This document shows positions 10,901 to 18,738 of a DNA stretch of 64,000 nucleotides, piece after piece. The notes under the pieces were generated by a model. The model was not told where the DNA came from and searched no databases. It worked only from the letters and a program-made list of their open reading frames with translations. Source of the DNA: Marsupella aquatica (lineage: Eukaryota > Marchantiophyta); the NCBI GenBank assembly GCA_973895155.1, contig OZ316891.1, positions 16,926,001 to 16,990,000 of the forward strand. The letters run 5' to 3'. The position numbers were made by a program, and so were the translations under genes. The first letter of the stretch is position 1, and each line of letters begins with the position of its first letter.

Positions 10901-11563
10901 CACAGGGAGCAGGAGGAGGCCAAAAACGAGCTGGAGGGGGCACGTAAGGACCTGGATGAAACCCAAGAGGAGTTGGAGGAAATCACGAGGAAGATGGAGA
11001 ACCTACAGCGGCGGGCCGACAACCAAACAGAGCGGCTGAAGAAACAAGCCGCAGTATTTAAATGCTTAGCTGCAGCAGGTCCATCTCCCGTTGGGACAAA
11101 CCAGTTACCAGGGGTGGTAATTGCCGAAGGACAAGCCGCGTCAACTGCACCAGTGCCGGAAGTAAGTGGGAAGGGGAAGGGACCAGCTGCCGAGCCACCA
11201 ACGAAGAAGAAGCGGAAACCTTCAGGGTCAAGGAGTAATACGACTTCACAGGCCGTGGTGATCAAGGAGGTAGACCCAGCACCGACCCCAGACAGGGTCA
11301 CGGCTAAGGATCCAACTACCCTAGGGGAAGGGGAGGCCGAAGCCAAGGGAGTGGCTGAAGCTGAAGCCGATGGAGTGGCTGAGGCCGAAGCCGTGGGTAT
11401 TGCCGAGGCCGGTGTCGAGGCTGAAGCCGAAGGTGGACCCAATCAGGCCGATGGAGAGTTGACTCGGTCAAGGGCAGGTAATCTGTCAGTAGGCGGGCCA
11501 ACGGCAGTGGCTGAGGAGGAAGTGTTGGGGGCGTCCATTGAGGATCCACCACCGGTGTCGTGA
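7940..11563 (+). CDS. LTR-encoded accessory protein of family D, 1207 aa, intact
   Basis: The ATG at 7940 has a strong plant context (CAACCATGG) and the frame is unbroken. Residues 1-60 are Arg-rich. A basic, NLS-like patch lies near 215-240. Residues ~280-470 form a globular domain with the pattern YGKDFYLTPKVIAEVFGLP, resembling plant-mobile or 'plant transposon protein' domains. Family E copy 2 shows the same pattern. A Pro-rich linker follows, then a very long Glu/Lys/Gln-rich coiled coil (~770-1060), KKKRKPSGSR near 1085 (NLS-like) and Ala/Glu/Gly repeats at ~1130-1170. It lies entirely inside an LTR. The copies at 44367-48053 and 61857-64000 are broken. The function is unknown; a nuclear structural or nucleic-acid-associated role is only a guess. 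Confidence 0.8.
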   Translation: MEPGPRLEVRLRVKTRLGLGRVKRRRLGRINGKKDRQRRGVRSACRRWWLICEHELGRRLREANYCQLLRQALGERVDTDDRPKEGMSNVNQAAHFWGCLFERATEYIKTYEDEESERAARERQELARLWELQKTAFLGGELIKDEFLWTPTSNQLDDLLFCKDSVVGIREAIKNCNDIHWELKGSTERWTRATVLGETSTAAEMKRKGAVNDEATPAKRTRSAAPKKPAEQQSRRQGEAEEEEVDPIKAIPTRDDTWKGWAATLPVEVQLHFAREEDACFTAMQTKKYQGFMAGSGLEAFVRLPWLKPEVPESDLLEFVGSWEPETNCTRIYGKDFYLTPKVIAEVFGLPIGNKTKVDTRKTLPDKEFRSFPGPSTKNGFFRNTCTNPHIGEMIDFLRVTMHCNLPRAEIGKAQVYLAERPDPSRDYNGYLLNQLKKILKEEQQVIGMGSVSRLGYHMPLLCRYARGQTFAPVLPLQVRAPEEAPTPRPLAEKPQPPVSPTIEQVFRPRKEDLPMQQPGMQSLLKLLEKEKKSASATTTATATMQDTTTEVGLHRLTRENPFAGDKERIRPESKPGVRMYVGTSSSESEAELPEAPTDKEEREKPDVQEVEEAVEDCSHDNSGYGSDHHVPGVRTCGRFVPTLPRVVRGDPNQQSSPESPPPDVAPPSFDGIKQTVQEFQERIKQEEEAALAKEKDLPGGDWPEDIRRLAEKGSKPLATIEEIRRMAWEQRPRWAMPITSTYSTYAKNRAMEYGEMCGELALGIFGEELEVGPFFHREQLEKHQLEEAVALERSKKDEVIRRLRRMEAEIEDLRAAKKAQDELRIKRHELNIMQGQLDAAQADNQNIKDKLTQTQEELADTIKEREKWKQELKNTEEAHITANSRAMAETQRKEWALKGELEKIRGALEQKEVELGKSYQGIMALQQELASLTASFKADLREKDEMLEQTYAKMNQMESVIIAELDKELRATQEERATLKKELEEAHREQEEAKNELEGARKDLDETQEELEEITRKMENLQRRADNQTERLKKQAAVFKCLAAAGPSPVGTNQLPGVVIAEGQAASTAPVPEVSGKGKGPAAEPPTKKKRKPSGSRSNTTSQAVVIKEVDPAPTPDRVTAKDPTTLGEGEAEAKGVAEAEADGVAEAEAVGIAEAGVEAEAEGGPNQADGELTRSRAGNLSVGGPTAVAEEEVLGASIEDPPPVS

Positions 11564-12192
11564 CGGTGCAAGGGCGCCGTTCCTTTTAGGGAGGGCGGAC
11601 GTGGAGGGAGGAGGCATGAGTGGGCAGGGCGGGCGCGGATCTCCACGTTTAGGATTAGGATCAGAACCAGGAGCGGCCCTGACACTTAGCTTAGTGGGAT
11701 TGCGGTCCCACTGGTAGGAGCAACACTTGTGCTCCTGCCTTGCTGTACATAGGTAGATTCGGGCAAGTAGATTACTGTCAGGTAGATTAGGCTTACGATG
11801 CAAAGAATGGCGGATCCACTACCAGGATAAGTACCTGGGCAGCGGGGAGCTCAGGGCCTCTTCTTTAGCAAGTTTTTAGTTTGCACCAGCTGGGCTGGGA
11901 TCAAGTAGTACGAGAAGCTCTCGGATAGTCATACAGTGACCCTTGTGTATATTCATGTTTCCTCATGCCTAAGAGCTGAATAGAGTTGGCCTCACGGCTT
12001 AGTTCGCAGAACTTGTGTATGAGATGTACTGTTTGTATGGCAAGTGCATGGTATGACTCAGTCAGAATGAGTCATTTTGCTATTTGTGTGTCGCATTAAC
12101 TTGTGTGAAGAGTGCCCACATCAACTAACAGTAGGAAGGAAAGTAAGCAGGGGAGTGAGAGTTGGATGTGTCGAGCTGAGAGAGGTCTTAGC

Positions 12193-12233
12193 GGCTTAAC
12201 CAAGCCTATTGGGGATCATTCCGGCGGCGGAAT
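12193..12233 (+). other. Conserved hairpin pair in LTR D
   Basis: Hairpin I is GGCTT-AACC-AAGCC (12193-12206). Hairpin II is ATTCCG-GCGG-CGGAAT (12218-12233), a perfect 6-bp stem with the loop GCGG, followed by CCAAACATACCT. The same block is at 61186-61201 (minus) and in decayed form near 43713-43735. It lies about 250 bp before the LTR end, hence probably in the R/U5 part of the transcript. Confidence 0.6.
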
Positions 12234-12369
12234 CCAAACATACCTAACAAGAAGACAGGGGAAGACAGGGGAAGGCCTATATTAGGCCGGCTACGTATCT
12301 CATGACCCGATGAAGGATCTGTCCAGTATATGTGTGTAAAATGTTAATAGTAGTAGTAGAAGGTTAGCA

Positions 12370-12473
12370 GCGTCCCATGCCGCTAAGCCGCGGAAACGGC
12401 CTCACCAAGCACGAAACCTGCGGGAATCGGCTTGAGCTGGGGGGTTTCTTGGGTTTAGGGAGCCATGGGACGC
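12370..12473. repeat. Inverted pair at the 3' end of LTR D
   Basis: GCGTCCCATG at 12370-12379 and CATGGGACGC at 12464-12473 are exact reverse complements about 84 bp apart. Both are kept in the D LTRs at 43474 and 60940. Confidence 0.7.
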
Positions 12474-12484
12474 ACCACAGGAGG

Positions 12485-13977
12485 ATTTCAATTCGATTTG
12501 CGGTGGGCACATTAGCGAGGCTGAGATATTGATTGAGGGGTAGTAGGAGGAGCATTTATAGTTCAGTCTGGCAAGGCTACGTGATCCATGGGGAGTCCCG
12601 GCCTTTGTCTGGTGGAGAGCACTAAGGGATTTATGGCTAGAGCTGAGCTTGCAGGGCAAGCGTGAGGCCGGGCCTCATTGCACTCTGGGGTAGATCGCTG
12701 TTAGGCCTGGTACCAGCTTTGAAGTCGAGTCAACTGTGCATGCGTACTTGACATTCTGAAATGGAGGTGTGAGATCTGTACGTGCCCCCAAGAATGAAGT
12801 GCAGTGAAGGAGGTTGAGTTCAGGATTGAGTTTGCAAGGCAAGTACGGGATTGGTTCGAGTCCAATCTGCCGTCGCAATCTGGAGTGAGCCGGGCTCAGG
12901 TTCAGGATTGAGCTTGCAAGGCAAGCACGGGGCTTGCGGGGCAAGCACGTCGCAATCTGGAGTAGACAGCCTTCGGGACTATTGTTCGAATCAAGTGTTC
13001 TCAGTGAACTATTGTGCACATCTTTGAATCTAATTGAGTTTTCCTCTCAGGCCTAATTTCTCTCATGGATGTGTGTGTGTGTGAGGCAATCTGAGTGTAT
13101 GATGGAACTAGCAGCGCCACTGAGAGGTGTACCGGGTGCATTGAAGCGGGTTGGGTGAGGACTATCATAGCTCTGATTGTTGAGAGTGGAATGGCAGAGT
13201 GGTGGGGAAATGGCTTAGAAGTCCCTAAGCCGAGAATCAGTCAGGAGTCACTGGTTTATGGGTACATTCTGGCGGCGGAATAGAAACATACCTATGACAG
13301 TAAGCATATGTATAGACCTATGCGCACCGTAGCGCTAGGCCTTGTGTGTACGGGCCTGATATGAAGACCCCTTCTCACCAGAACTATCATGAGCGCAGAT
13401 CTGATCCCCAACCTTGGTTCCTTGGGATTGAGCTTGGGTGATGTGTGATAGAGTCTTGCTATGATAGTCTGGTGTTAAGAGCATAAACTGGTGTTTACCG
13501 GCATTCACAACATCCCTTCGTGATCCTCAGGTACAAGGAGATGGTTTTGGCACCCATAGTGACGTTTTTGGTGTTAAGACCCATGTCAATCGCGTGACAA
13601 CCTTCGACTGGGATATGGCTACTCCAACGGCTACTCGGCCTACGACTACCGATGTACCGCCAAACCAAACCCAGGTCCGTCCGATGAACAACACCGAGTG
13701 CTCTTCAGGTTCCGATGGACAAGTTAGTCCGCAGCTCGAGTAGCGTTCTTGGAAGCGGGCAAGGACGATGCCGGCCCCCGAACCAACCGCACGGACCAAC
13801 GCCACCCTTGCACCTGCCTCGACCAACCCGCCAACCAACCAGTCCTAACGGCCCTCGAATAATCAACAGCCCAACTTATTACATATAATCCGCGTCCCCG
13901 AGGTAGTCTAGACAGCAATCAAGAAACCCAACCACGCGGACTATCTCAAAGAGCATCAGTTAGAGTAGTTTTCTCAC
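12485..13977 (+). other. Family E LTR-like sequence, no clear gene
   Basis: This is the continuation of 7050-7824 after the solo LTR. Hairpin I is perfect here (GGCTTAG-AAGTCC-CTAAGCC, 13212-13231). Hairpin II is ATTCTG-GCGG-CGGAAT (13266-13281), followed by AGAAACATACCT. Two related direct repeats containing TTGAGCTTGCAAGGCAAGC occur near 12830-12930. Only short ORFs are present. Confidence 0.4.
13212..13281 (+). other. Conserved hairpin pair (family E, second block)
   Basis: A 7-bp perfect stem (GGCTTAG/CTAAGCC) with the loop AAGTCC lies at 13212-13231. A second hairpin, ATTCTG-GCGG-CGGAAT, lies at 13266-13281 with one G-U pair. Order and downstream sequence match the blocks at 6067 and 12193. 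Confidence 0.55.
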
Positions 13978-14854
13978 TTGCTATGGAGGCCTAGCGCAGT
14001 TGGGCCAAAGGAGGTGTATGAGTTCATCTCCAACTTTGACATTGATGCGACGACCACCAAAGTTTCAGGGCAGACCCTATTGCTTACGGAGTATTGGTTA
14101 GCACATATCTTTTGTCTGCCAACCGGGCCTGTGTTGGTTGAACTTCGAATTTGGGATAAGGAGTATACACCCCGGCACTTCAAACCCGAGGGTAAGATAG
14201 ACAATGGGTACAAGCAGGGGTCATGCACCAACTTAGTCTGCATGGAGCGGCTTAACTTCATACGGACCACCTTGCACATGATCGAGCCACGATCTGAGAT
14301 CTCCCTCTGTACGATTGTACAGGTGGAATAGTACAAACGGCAGAACTGGGCCCAATTCTTTTGCGGCAAGTTCTTGGGGGAGCTTAAGCGGGCTCAAGCA
14401 GGTATGTCTATCGGGGGAAGAACCTCCTAGGAAGTCACATCGCCATCATCCTTGCCTGGTACAAGGCACAGCGGGAGGCTAGGGGAAAGAATATGGCCAC
14501 CTCAGCCCCGACCAGCGTCGCTCCCGCTCCAAAGGAGGCTACCCCGAGTGAGCGGACTCCCACGCCTTGGGCAAACCCTGAGCCATTGGCCCCAACTAAT
14601 ACTCCGCCACCTCCTCCCCTTGAAATCCCGCCGCCCCCTTCCGTCGAGCCTCTGCCACCCCCAGTACAACCACCCCCAATCCCTCCACCACCTGAAGAAA
14701 CTTTCCCCTCCCCAATGCAAACTATGGAGGAGGTCGCCGCCCCGCTCGAGGAACCACCGGTGCCCGAGAGGATGGAGGACTACCAAGTAGTCCCAGGGAC
14801 CATGGCCTACGACCTGGTCCAGCAGTTTAGCCAGACTCTATCAGGGGAGCTAGC
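13978..14854 (+). pseudogene. Family E accessory ORF, copy 2, 5' part (split by element A)
   Basis: An open frame from 13978 ends at a TAG (14329-14331), reading on in frame to another stop near 14430. A second frame takes over by about 14430 (shown by the segment at 14493-14854), so at least one stop and one frameshift are present. The first part has VSGQTLLLTEYWLAHIFCLP, matching the motif in the D protein, then CTNL...LNFIR and later NWAQFFCGKFLGELKRAQ, the same order as in D. A Pro-rich linker (14540-14720) follows. At 14854 element A interrupts the ORF; the frame resumes at 42470. The match to D and, more weakly, to the LTR A ORF was judged by eye. Confidence 0.6.
14850..14854. repeat. 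Target site duplication CTAGC of element A, left
   Basis: CTAGC immediately precedes the LTR terminus at 14855 and is repeated at 42465-42469 immediately after the other end. Confidence 0.95.
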
Positions 14855-15436
14855 TGTCACTTGCCTCTCCAACGGTTAATACGTGCAAACCGCACTTTTC
14901 TTCGCTTAAACCGTTGGTATCGTATTACGGGGTCGTGGAGGGACGCTATTTGGATTCTTTTCACACCAGGATGAGTATTTTGGTTTCCGCTCCCGGAAAT
15001 GTAGGTTTTGATCAAGTCTACCGACTACCCTCACCCCACAGCTTTTGATCAAGTCCTGCCGACTACCCCACTACACCTTCACTCGGAGTCACCCAAAGAG
15101 TGCTGTCACCACCCCTACTCACAAGGCCGACTCAAACCAAGCAAGTTTCTTCAAATCATAGAACGGGAGAACACAATTCGGAAAGCGAAAAAGGGAGAAG
15201 GAACACACAACAAAAGCCCATCAAGTCAAATGTACAGATCCATATCTCTTGGGAAAAACGATACACATTGCATGAGTAACCCGGCCTCCTGCCGTCTACT
15301 CAACTCCTGCCTCTCCGGACAATGAGTATGGCTCCCCCTCACTACTCTGAACACGCTTTCAAACTCCTCAGGCTCCACTCTATCCCTCCTTGCTAACTTC
15401 ACACTGAGTCCCCCTAACTACTTCGGGGCTATCCCC

Positions 15437-15445
15437 CTAAATACT
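15437..15445 (-). promoter_or_regulatory. TATA-like AGTATTTAG downstream of the LTR A ORF
   Basis: The minus strand reads AGTATTTAGGGGGATAG. The same 9-mer precedes a G-tract in family E (5618), and TAGTATTTAGG is found at about 43439. If it is the genomic promoter, the accessory ORF lies in U3. The equivalent position in the 5' LTR is about 25975-25983. Confidence 0.35.
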
Positions 15446-15965
15446 GAAAAATCACACCAAAGCACCCCTCACAGGGTCACAACGGTGGCGGCTACCCTAG
15501 CGGCGCCGCTAAAACCTTGCACTAAGAGAAATCCTTAAACTGAAGAGGAGCATGCGGCACACACATGCTGCTAAAACCCTAAACCCAAAACAAGGGGGCC
15601 GACGGTGCCTTCGACGGCGCCCCAACAGTACACGTGAACCCTGAAAGTGAGAGGCACCCCAAAATGGCCGAAACTAGGTGCCCTTCCAAGTGCACACCTG
15701 AGCTCACCCCTGGATAGCTCTTCTTTTCCTGCTTCCGAATCACTAAGTCGCTCCCTCAACGGACTTCAGACGCCTGAGTTATGGCCGTTTCCGTACCGCA
15801 AAAACATAAGTTCTCCAGGCCATAACTTGCTCATCCTGGCTCCGTTTGAGGAGCGCCGCCTCTTGTTGGAATCAGCTCCGCGAGCTCATCCCAACAAGCC
15901 CATGAGTGACCCCCCACTAAAATGTTGGAAATCTGGAGGCCGTACACCCACGTCCGTACGCCTAT

Positions 15966-17822
15966 CTAATCCTCCTCTTCTTCTTCGCTCTCGGTGCCCG
16001 GACTTGTGCCCCGTGAGTGGTCCTCCTCCTCATCACTCACGGGAGTGAGTGCCACCGTACTTTTCTTCTTCTTCGACGGAGTACTCTTAGTGCTGCTGCT
16101 CCCGCGCTTCCTCAAAGCAGCCAAGGCCTGCCACGCCTTGATGTACCCCTCACCAATTGTGTCCTTCCAGAGGGTAGCCTCTTCTCCGGACCGCAACTCC
16201 AACGGTAGAACTTGCCCCGTGGCCATGGGAGTCCCGGGGGTGACAGACCTGGGTGGCATCCCCGTACTGACCTGAGCCTCCCGTAACGATTTCCGTACCT
16301 CCCGGAGCTTCTTCTCCAAGCTCTTACTCTTCTCCTGACTCTTCTTGGCTCCATCCAACAAGGGTCCATACTTCCCACTAACCTCCTTCACCACCATCTC
16401 GATAGCTTGGGAGATCACATCCGGGGAAAGTGTGGAGCCAGGTGTGCCGGGACTCTTCCGTTTCCCTAGACTCAGGGCCTCACTTCTCTTCGCTCGTGTC
16501 TCAAAGGCTGCCACCTGACTCCGTAGTGCTCCCACCTGGTTCCTCCACTCCATCACTTCTCCAGAATTTTGCTTCTCTTTGGCCAATGCTTGCCTCAACG
16601 CTCCTACTTCTTCTGCTTCCTTGGCCTTGGTGGACAAAGCTCCCTTCAAGTTGGTGATCTCTACGTGAGTTGCATTGATGTGCCTGACCTTCTCATGAAT
16701 GGTCTGCTCCTTGGTCTTGATCACCTCCTTCAGTGACAGGATGCTCTGCTCTAACGTCTCTACTTTGACTGTGGCGTGCTTGAGAGACTCCCTCAATGCG
16801 TGGACTAGCTTGAGTCCCTCGTGGACTCCCTCTCTGAAATCCCGTAGCTCTGCCAAGTAAACATCCGGAATGTTGTATTCCAGAGGCTGTTTCGGATCTC
16901 CCACGAGTGATTCAAGCCACTCCAATGTGCAATCATCCTCCTGGTTCTCTTCTTCTCTATTATCCTCCCCACCAGCAGACAATGATTCCTCCGTGAGCTT
17001 CCCTAAAACGGTAGTGGCAATACTCCGGATCTCCGTGGTGAGAGATGATCCCGTGTCTTCATGCCCCGGAGAACCAATCAACCCTTCTGCCCTGGCCAAT
17101 ACAAATGACCCCATCAAATGTACAGCCCCACCTGGTTTCACACTCCCGGGCTCAGCGGCCAATAGCTTCTTCAATCCGTAGCACCACCATCCGTACACAT
17201 GGGCTGGGTAGTTCTTGATGTCCATAGCTACCACGAAATGCTCCTCATTCAGCACTCCGGATTGCACGTTGCCAAGAACCCGTTGATGCACCTTGGCCAG
17301 GAAGCCCTTATACTCAACATCCTTGACAGCAGAAAGAGGGATGGCGGTGGTGGAGGTAGGATTGGTCACCCAAGTGGCCACCATTTTCAACGTGAGTTCT
17401 CCCCTGATATTCCGAGGTGTGAATGAGAATTTCTGATTCTCAAGAAACAATAGCTTAGCCAACTCCACATGGGGCACTACACGTTTGAGACATTCAAAGT
17501 AGATTCCCTCCGTTCGGAACTCCATCCCGGCCTCAATGTCCCAGCTCTTCCCTGAAGGGATGGTAATCTCCACCTTCATGAATTCTGTAAGCCCGGTGGC
17601 TTGGAAAATGTTCCGACAATCCTCCATCACCTTGGTGGAGGTCTTGGGATAAATTCGACGAAAAATCTTCCTACCCACCGGTGAGGAACCCGCTGCCAAT
17701 CCCGTGCTCATCATAACTTCTCTCTCTTCCCTTTCCCGTGTAATCCGAGTCTCCACGTAGTCACGGTAAGCAGCCTTGTATCTCCGAATGCGTGACGCAC
17801 TAAACTCTGGTTGATCTAGCAT
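15966..17822 (-). CDS. LTR-encoded accessory coiled-coil protein, family A, 618 aa, intact
   Basis: The frame runs from ATG at 17822 to the stop at 15966 without a break, wholly inside the 3' LTR. Residues ~1-45 are charged. Residues ~50-270 form a globular region, including YGWWCYGLKKLL then GGAVHLMGSFVLARAEG, which parallels NWAQFFCGKFLGEL...GG of family E and the equivalent stretch of D. Residues ~310-540 are Glu/Lys/Leu-rich with heptads (coiled coil). The end has a Lys run (SKKKKS) and a Glu/Asp tail (EEEEED). No enzyme motif was seen. A nuclear, oligomerising protein is likely; its role in the element is unknown. The same ORF exists at 1-1521 and, broken by element B, at 26504-28256. 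Confidence 0.8.
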   Translation of the reverse strand: MLDQPEFSASRIRRYKAAYRDYVETRITREREEREVMMSTGLAAGSSPVGRKIFRRIYPKTSTKVMEDCRNIFQATGLTEFMKVEITIPSGKSWDIEAGMEFRTEGIYFECLKRVVPHVELAKLLFLENQKFSFTPRNIRGELTLKMVATWVTNPTSTTAIPLSAVKDVEYKGFLAKVHQRVLGNVQSGVLNEEHFVVAMDIKNYPAHVYGWWCYGLKKLLAAEPGSVKPGGAVHLMGSFVLARAEGLIGSPGHEDTGSSLTTEIRSIATTVLGKLTEESLSAGGEDNREEENQEDDCTLEWLESLVGDPKQPLEYNIPDVYLAELRDFREGVHEGLKLVHALRESLKHATVKVETLEQSILSLKEVIKTKEQTIHEKVRHINATHVEITNLKGALSTKAKEAEEVGALRQALAKEKQNSGEVMEWRNQVGALRSQVAAFETRAKRSEALSLGKRKSPGTPGSTLSPDVISQAIEMVVKEVSGKYGPLLDGAKKSQEKSKSLEKKLREVRKSLREAQVSTGMPPRSVTPGTPMATGQVLPLELRSGEEATLWKDTIGEGYIKAWQALAALRKRGSSSTKSTPSKKKKSTVALTPVSDEEEDHSRGTSPGTESEEEEED

Positions 17823-18459
17823 CCATGCATCCCGAAATCAATTTCTCAATCACCAATCCCGTCACCCGTGGCAATGTCAATTCCCTGGCCCGAAACAGCC
17901 CCCGTAGCCCGATCACTTAAATTCTCTCAATTTCCCGTCACTACTCCGTGCGGCCGCCACTAATGCCTGGAAGAATGACGCCAGCAAGCCCCACTAATCC
18001 ACCATGAAAGAGAGAGCTTCAAAAATAATTAGAATCTGGAGAGAGCTTCCGGCAAGAGAGAGAAGAACCCCGTTTTTGCTTTCGGCAATGAGAGGGTCGT
18101 GCAAAAGGAAGAGGGAAAGAAAAAGGAAGGAAAAAAAATAGAACCGAAAAAACTCCTGGCGCCTTCGCCATGCGCCCCGGCCCATTTCTCGGGCCTTACC
18201 CTTGCGTCCTCCTGCGCGCGGCCCTATGCAGGGCGCGCGGCCATTCCTCCCGGCTCGCGGGAGGCCCTTCAACTCCCCCCCGCTCGCGTGATCCTCCCAG
18301 CTCGCGGGAGGCCCTTTAACTCCCCCCCCCCCGCTCGCTTGCGCTCCTTCAGCTCGCGGAGCCTCATTAATTGCCCGGGCACGCAGCCCTATGGGCTCGC
18401 GAGGCAGCCCCTCTTTCTCTCGGACGGCCACTAATGGGACTCGCCCTCCTGAGGAGGGA

Positions 18460-18480
18460 TTTATTTAAAAAAAAACCCCC
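18460..18480 (-). promoter_or_regulatory. AT-rich TATA-like site upstream of the LTR A ORF
   Basis: The minus strand reads TTTTTTTTTAAATAAATCC, the only AT-rich stretch of TATA type in the GC-rich first part of the LTR. It lies about 640 bp upstream of the ORF start, so it could serve the accessory ORF only with a long leader. This is a weak assignment. Confidence 0.25.
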
Positions 18481-18738
18481 CCCTCTCCTGACTTTGCAAT
18501 GGGGGTCTCAACAATAGCTCTTGAAGCAAAACGGTAAGTCCTATGGGGCTGGTCCTGGCTAGTTTCAAGGTCCCAAAATATTTGCCCACTTAGGTCGCCG
18601 CAAATCTTAGAACTATTATGAGAGAAAGAATATAAAGTCACCTGGGGCATCATCAACCTATAATGACGGAATTAACTAAAAATTAAAAAATGGCTTATTT
18701 ACATTGACTATTAACAAGGTATCGGCCTTTGCAACCAG

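Larger units (their letters stand above)
7825..12479 (+). mobile_element. Solo LTR of gypsy family D, 4655 bp
   Basis: It begins TGTGATGCCTAG and ends GGGACGCACCACA. The same termini bound the D LTR at 43474-48170, and the 3' terminus also bounds the one at 60940. GGAGG repeats flank both ends and no internal region is present, so this is a solo LTR left by LTR-LTR recombination. Order: a short leader, the 1207-codon ORF (7940-11563), about 630 bp of non-coding sequence, the hairpin pair at 12193-12233, and a terminal inverted pair GCGTCCCATG (12370-12379) and CATGGGACGC (12464-12473). Confidence 0.93.

Noticed and set aside
10792-11442. 216-codon minus-strand ORF rich in Ser and Ala, with a similar one at 61978-62631
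   Set aside because: They lie opposite the Glu/Ala-rich coiled coil of the D accessory protein; composition is what a reverse reading gives.
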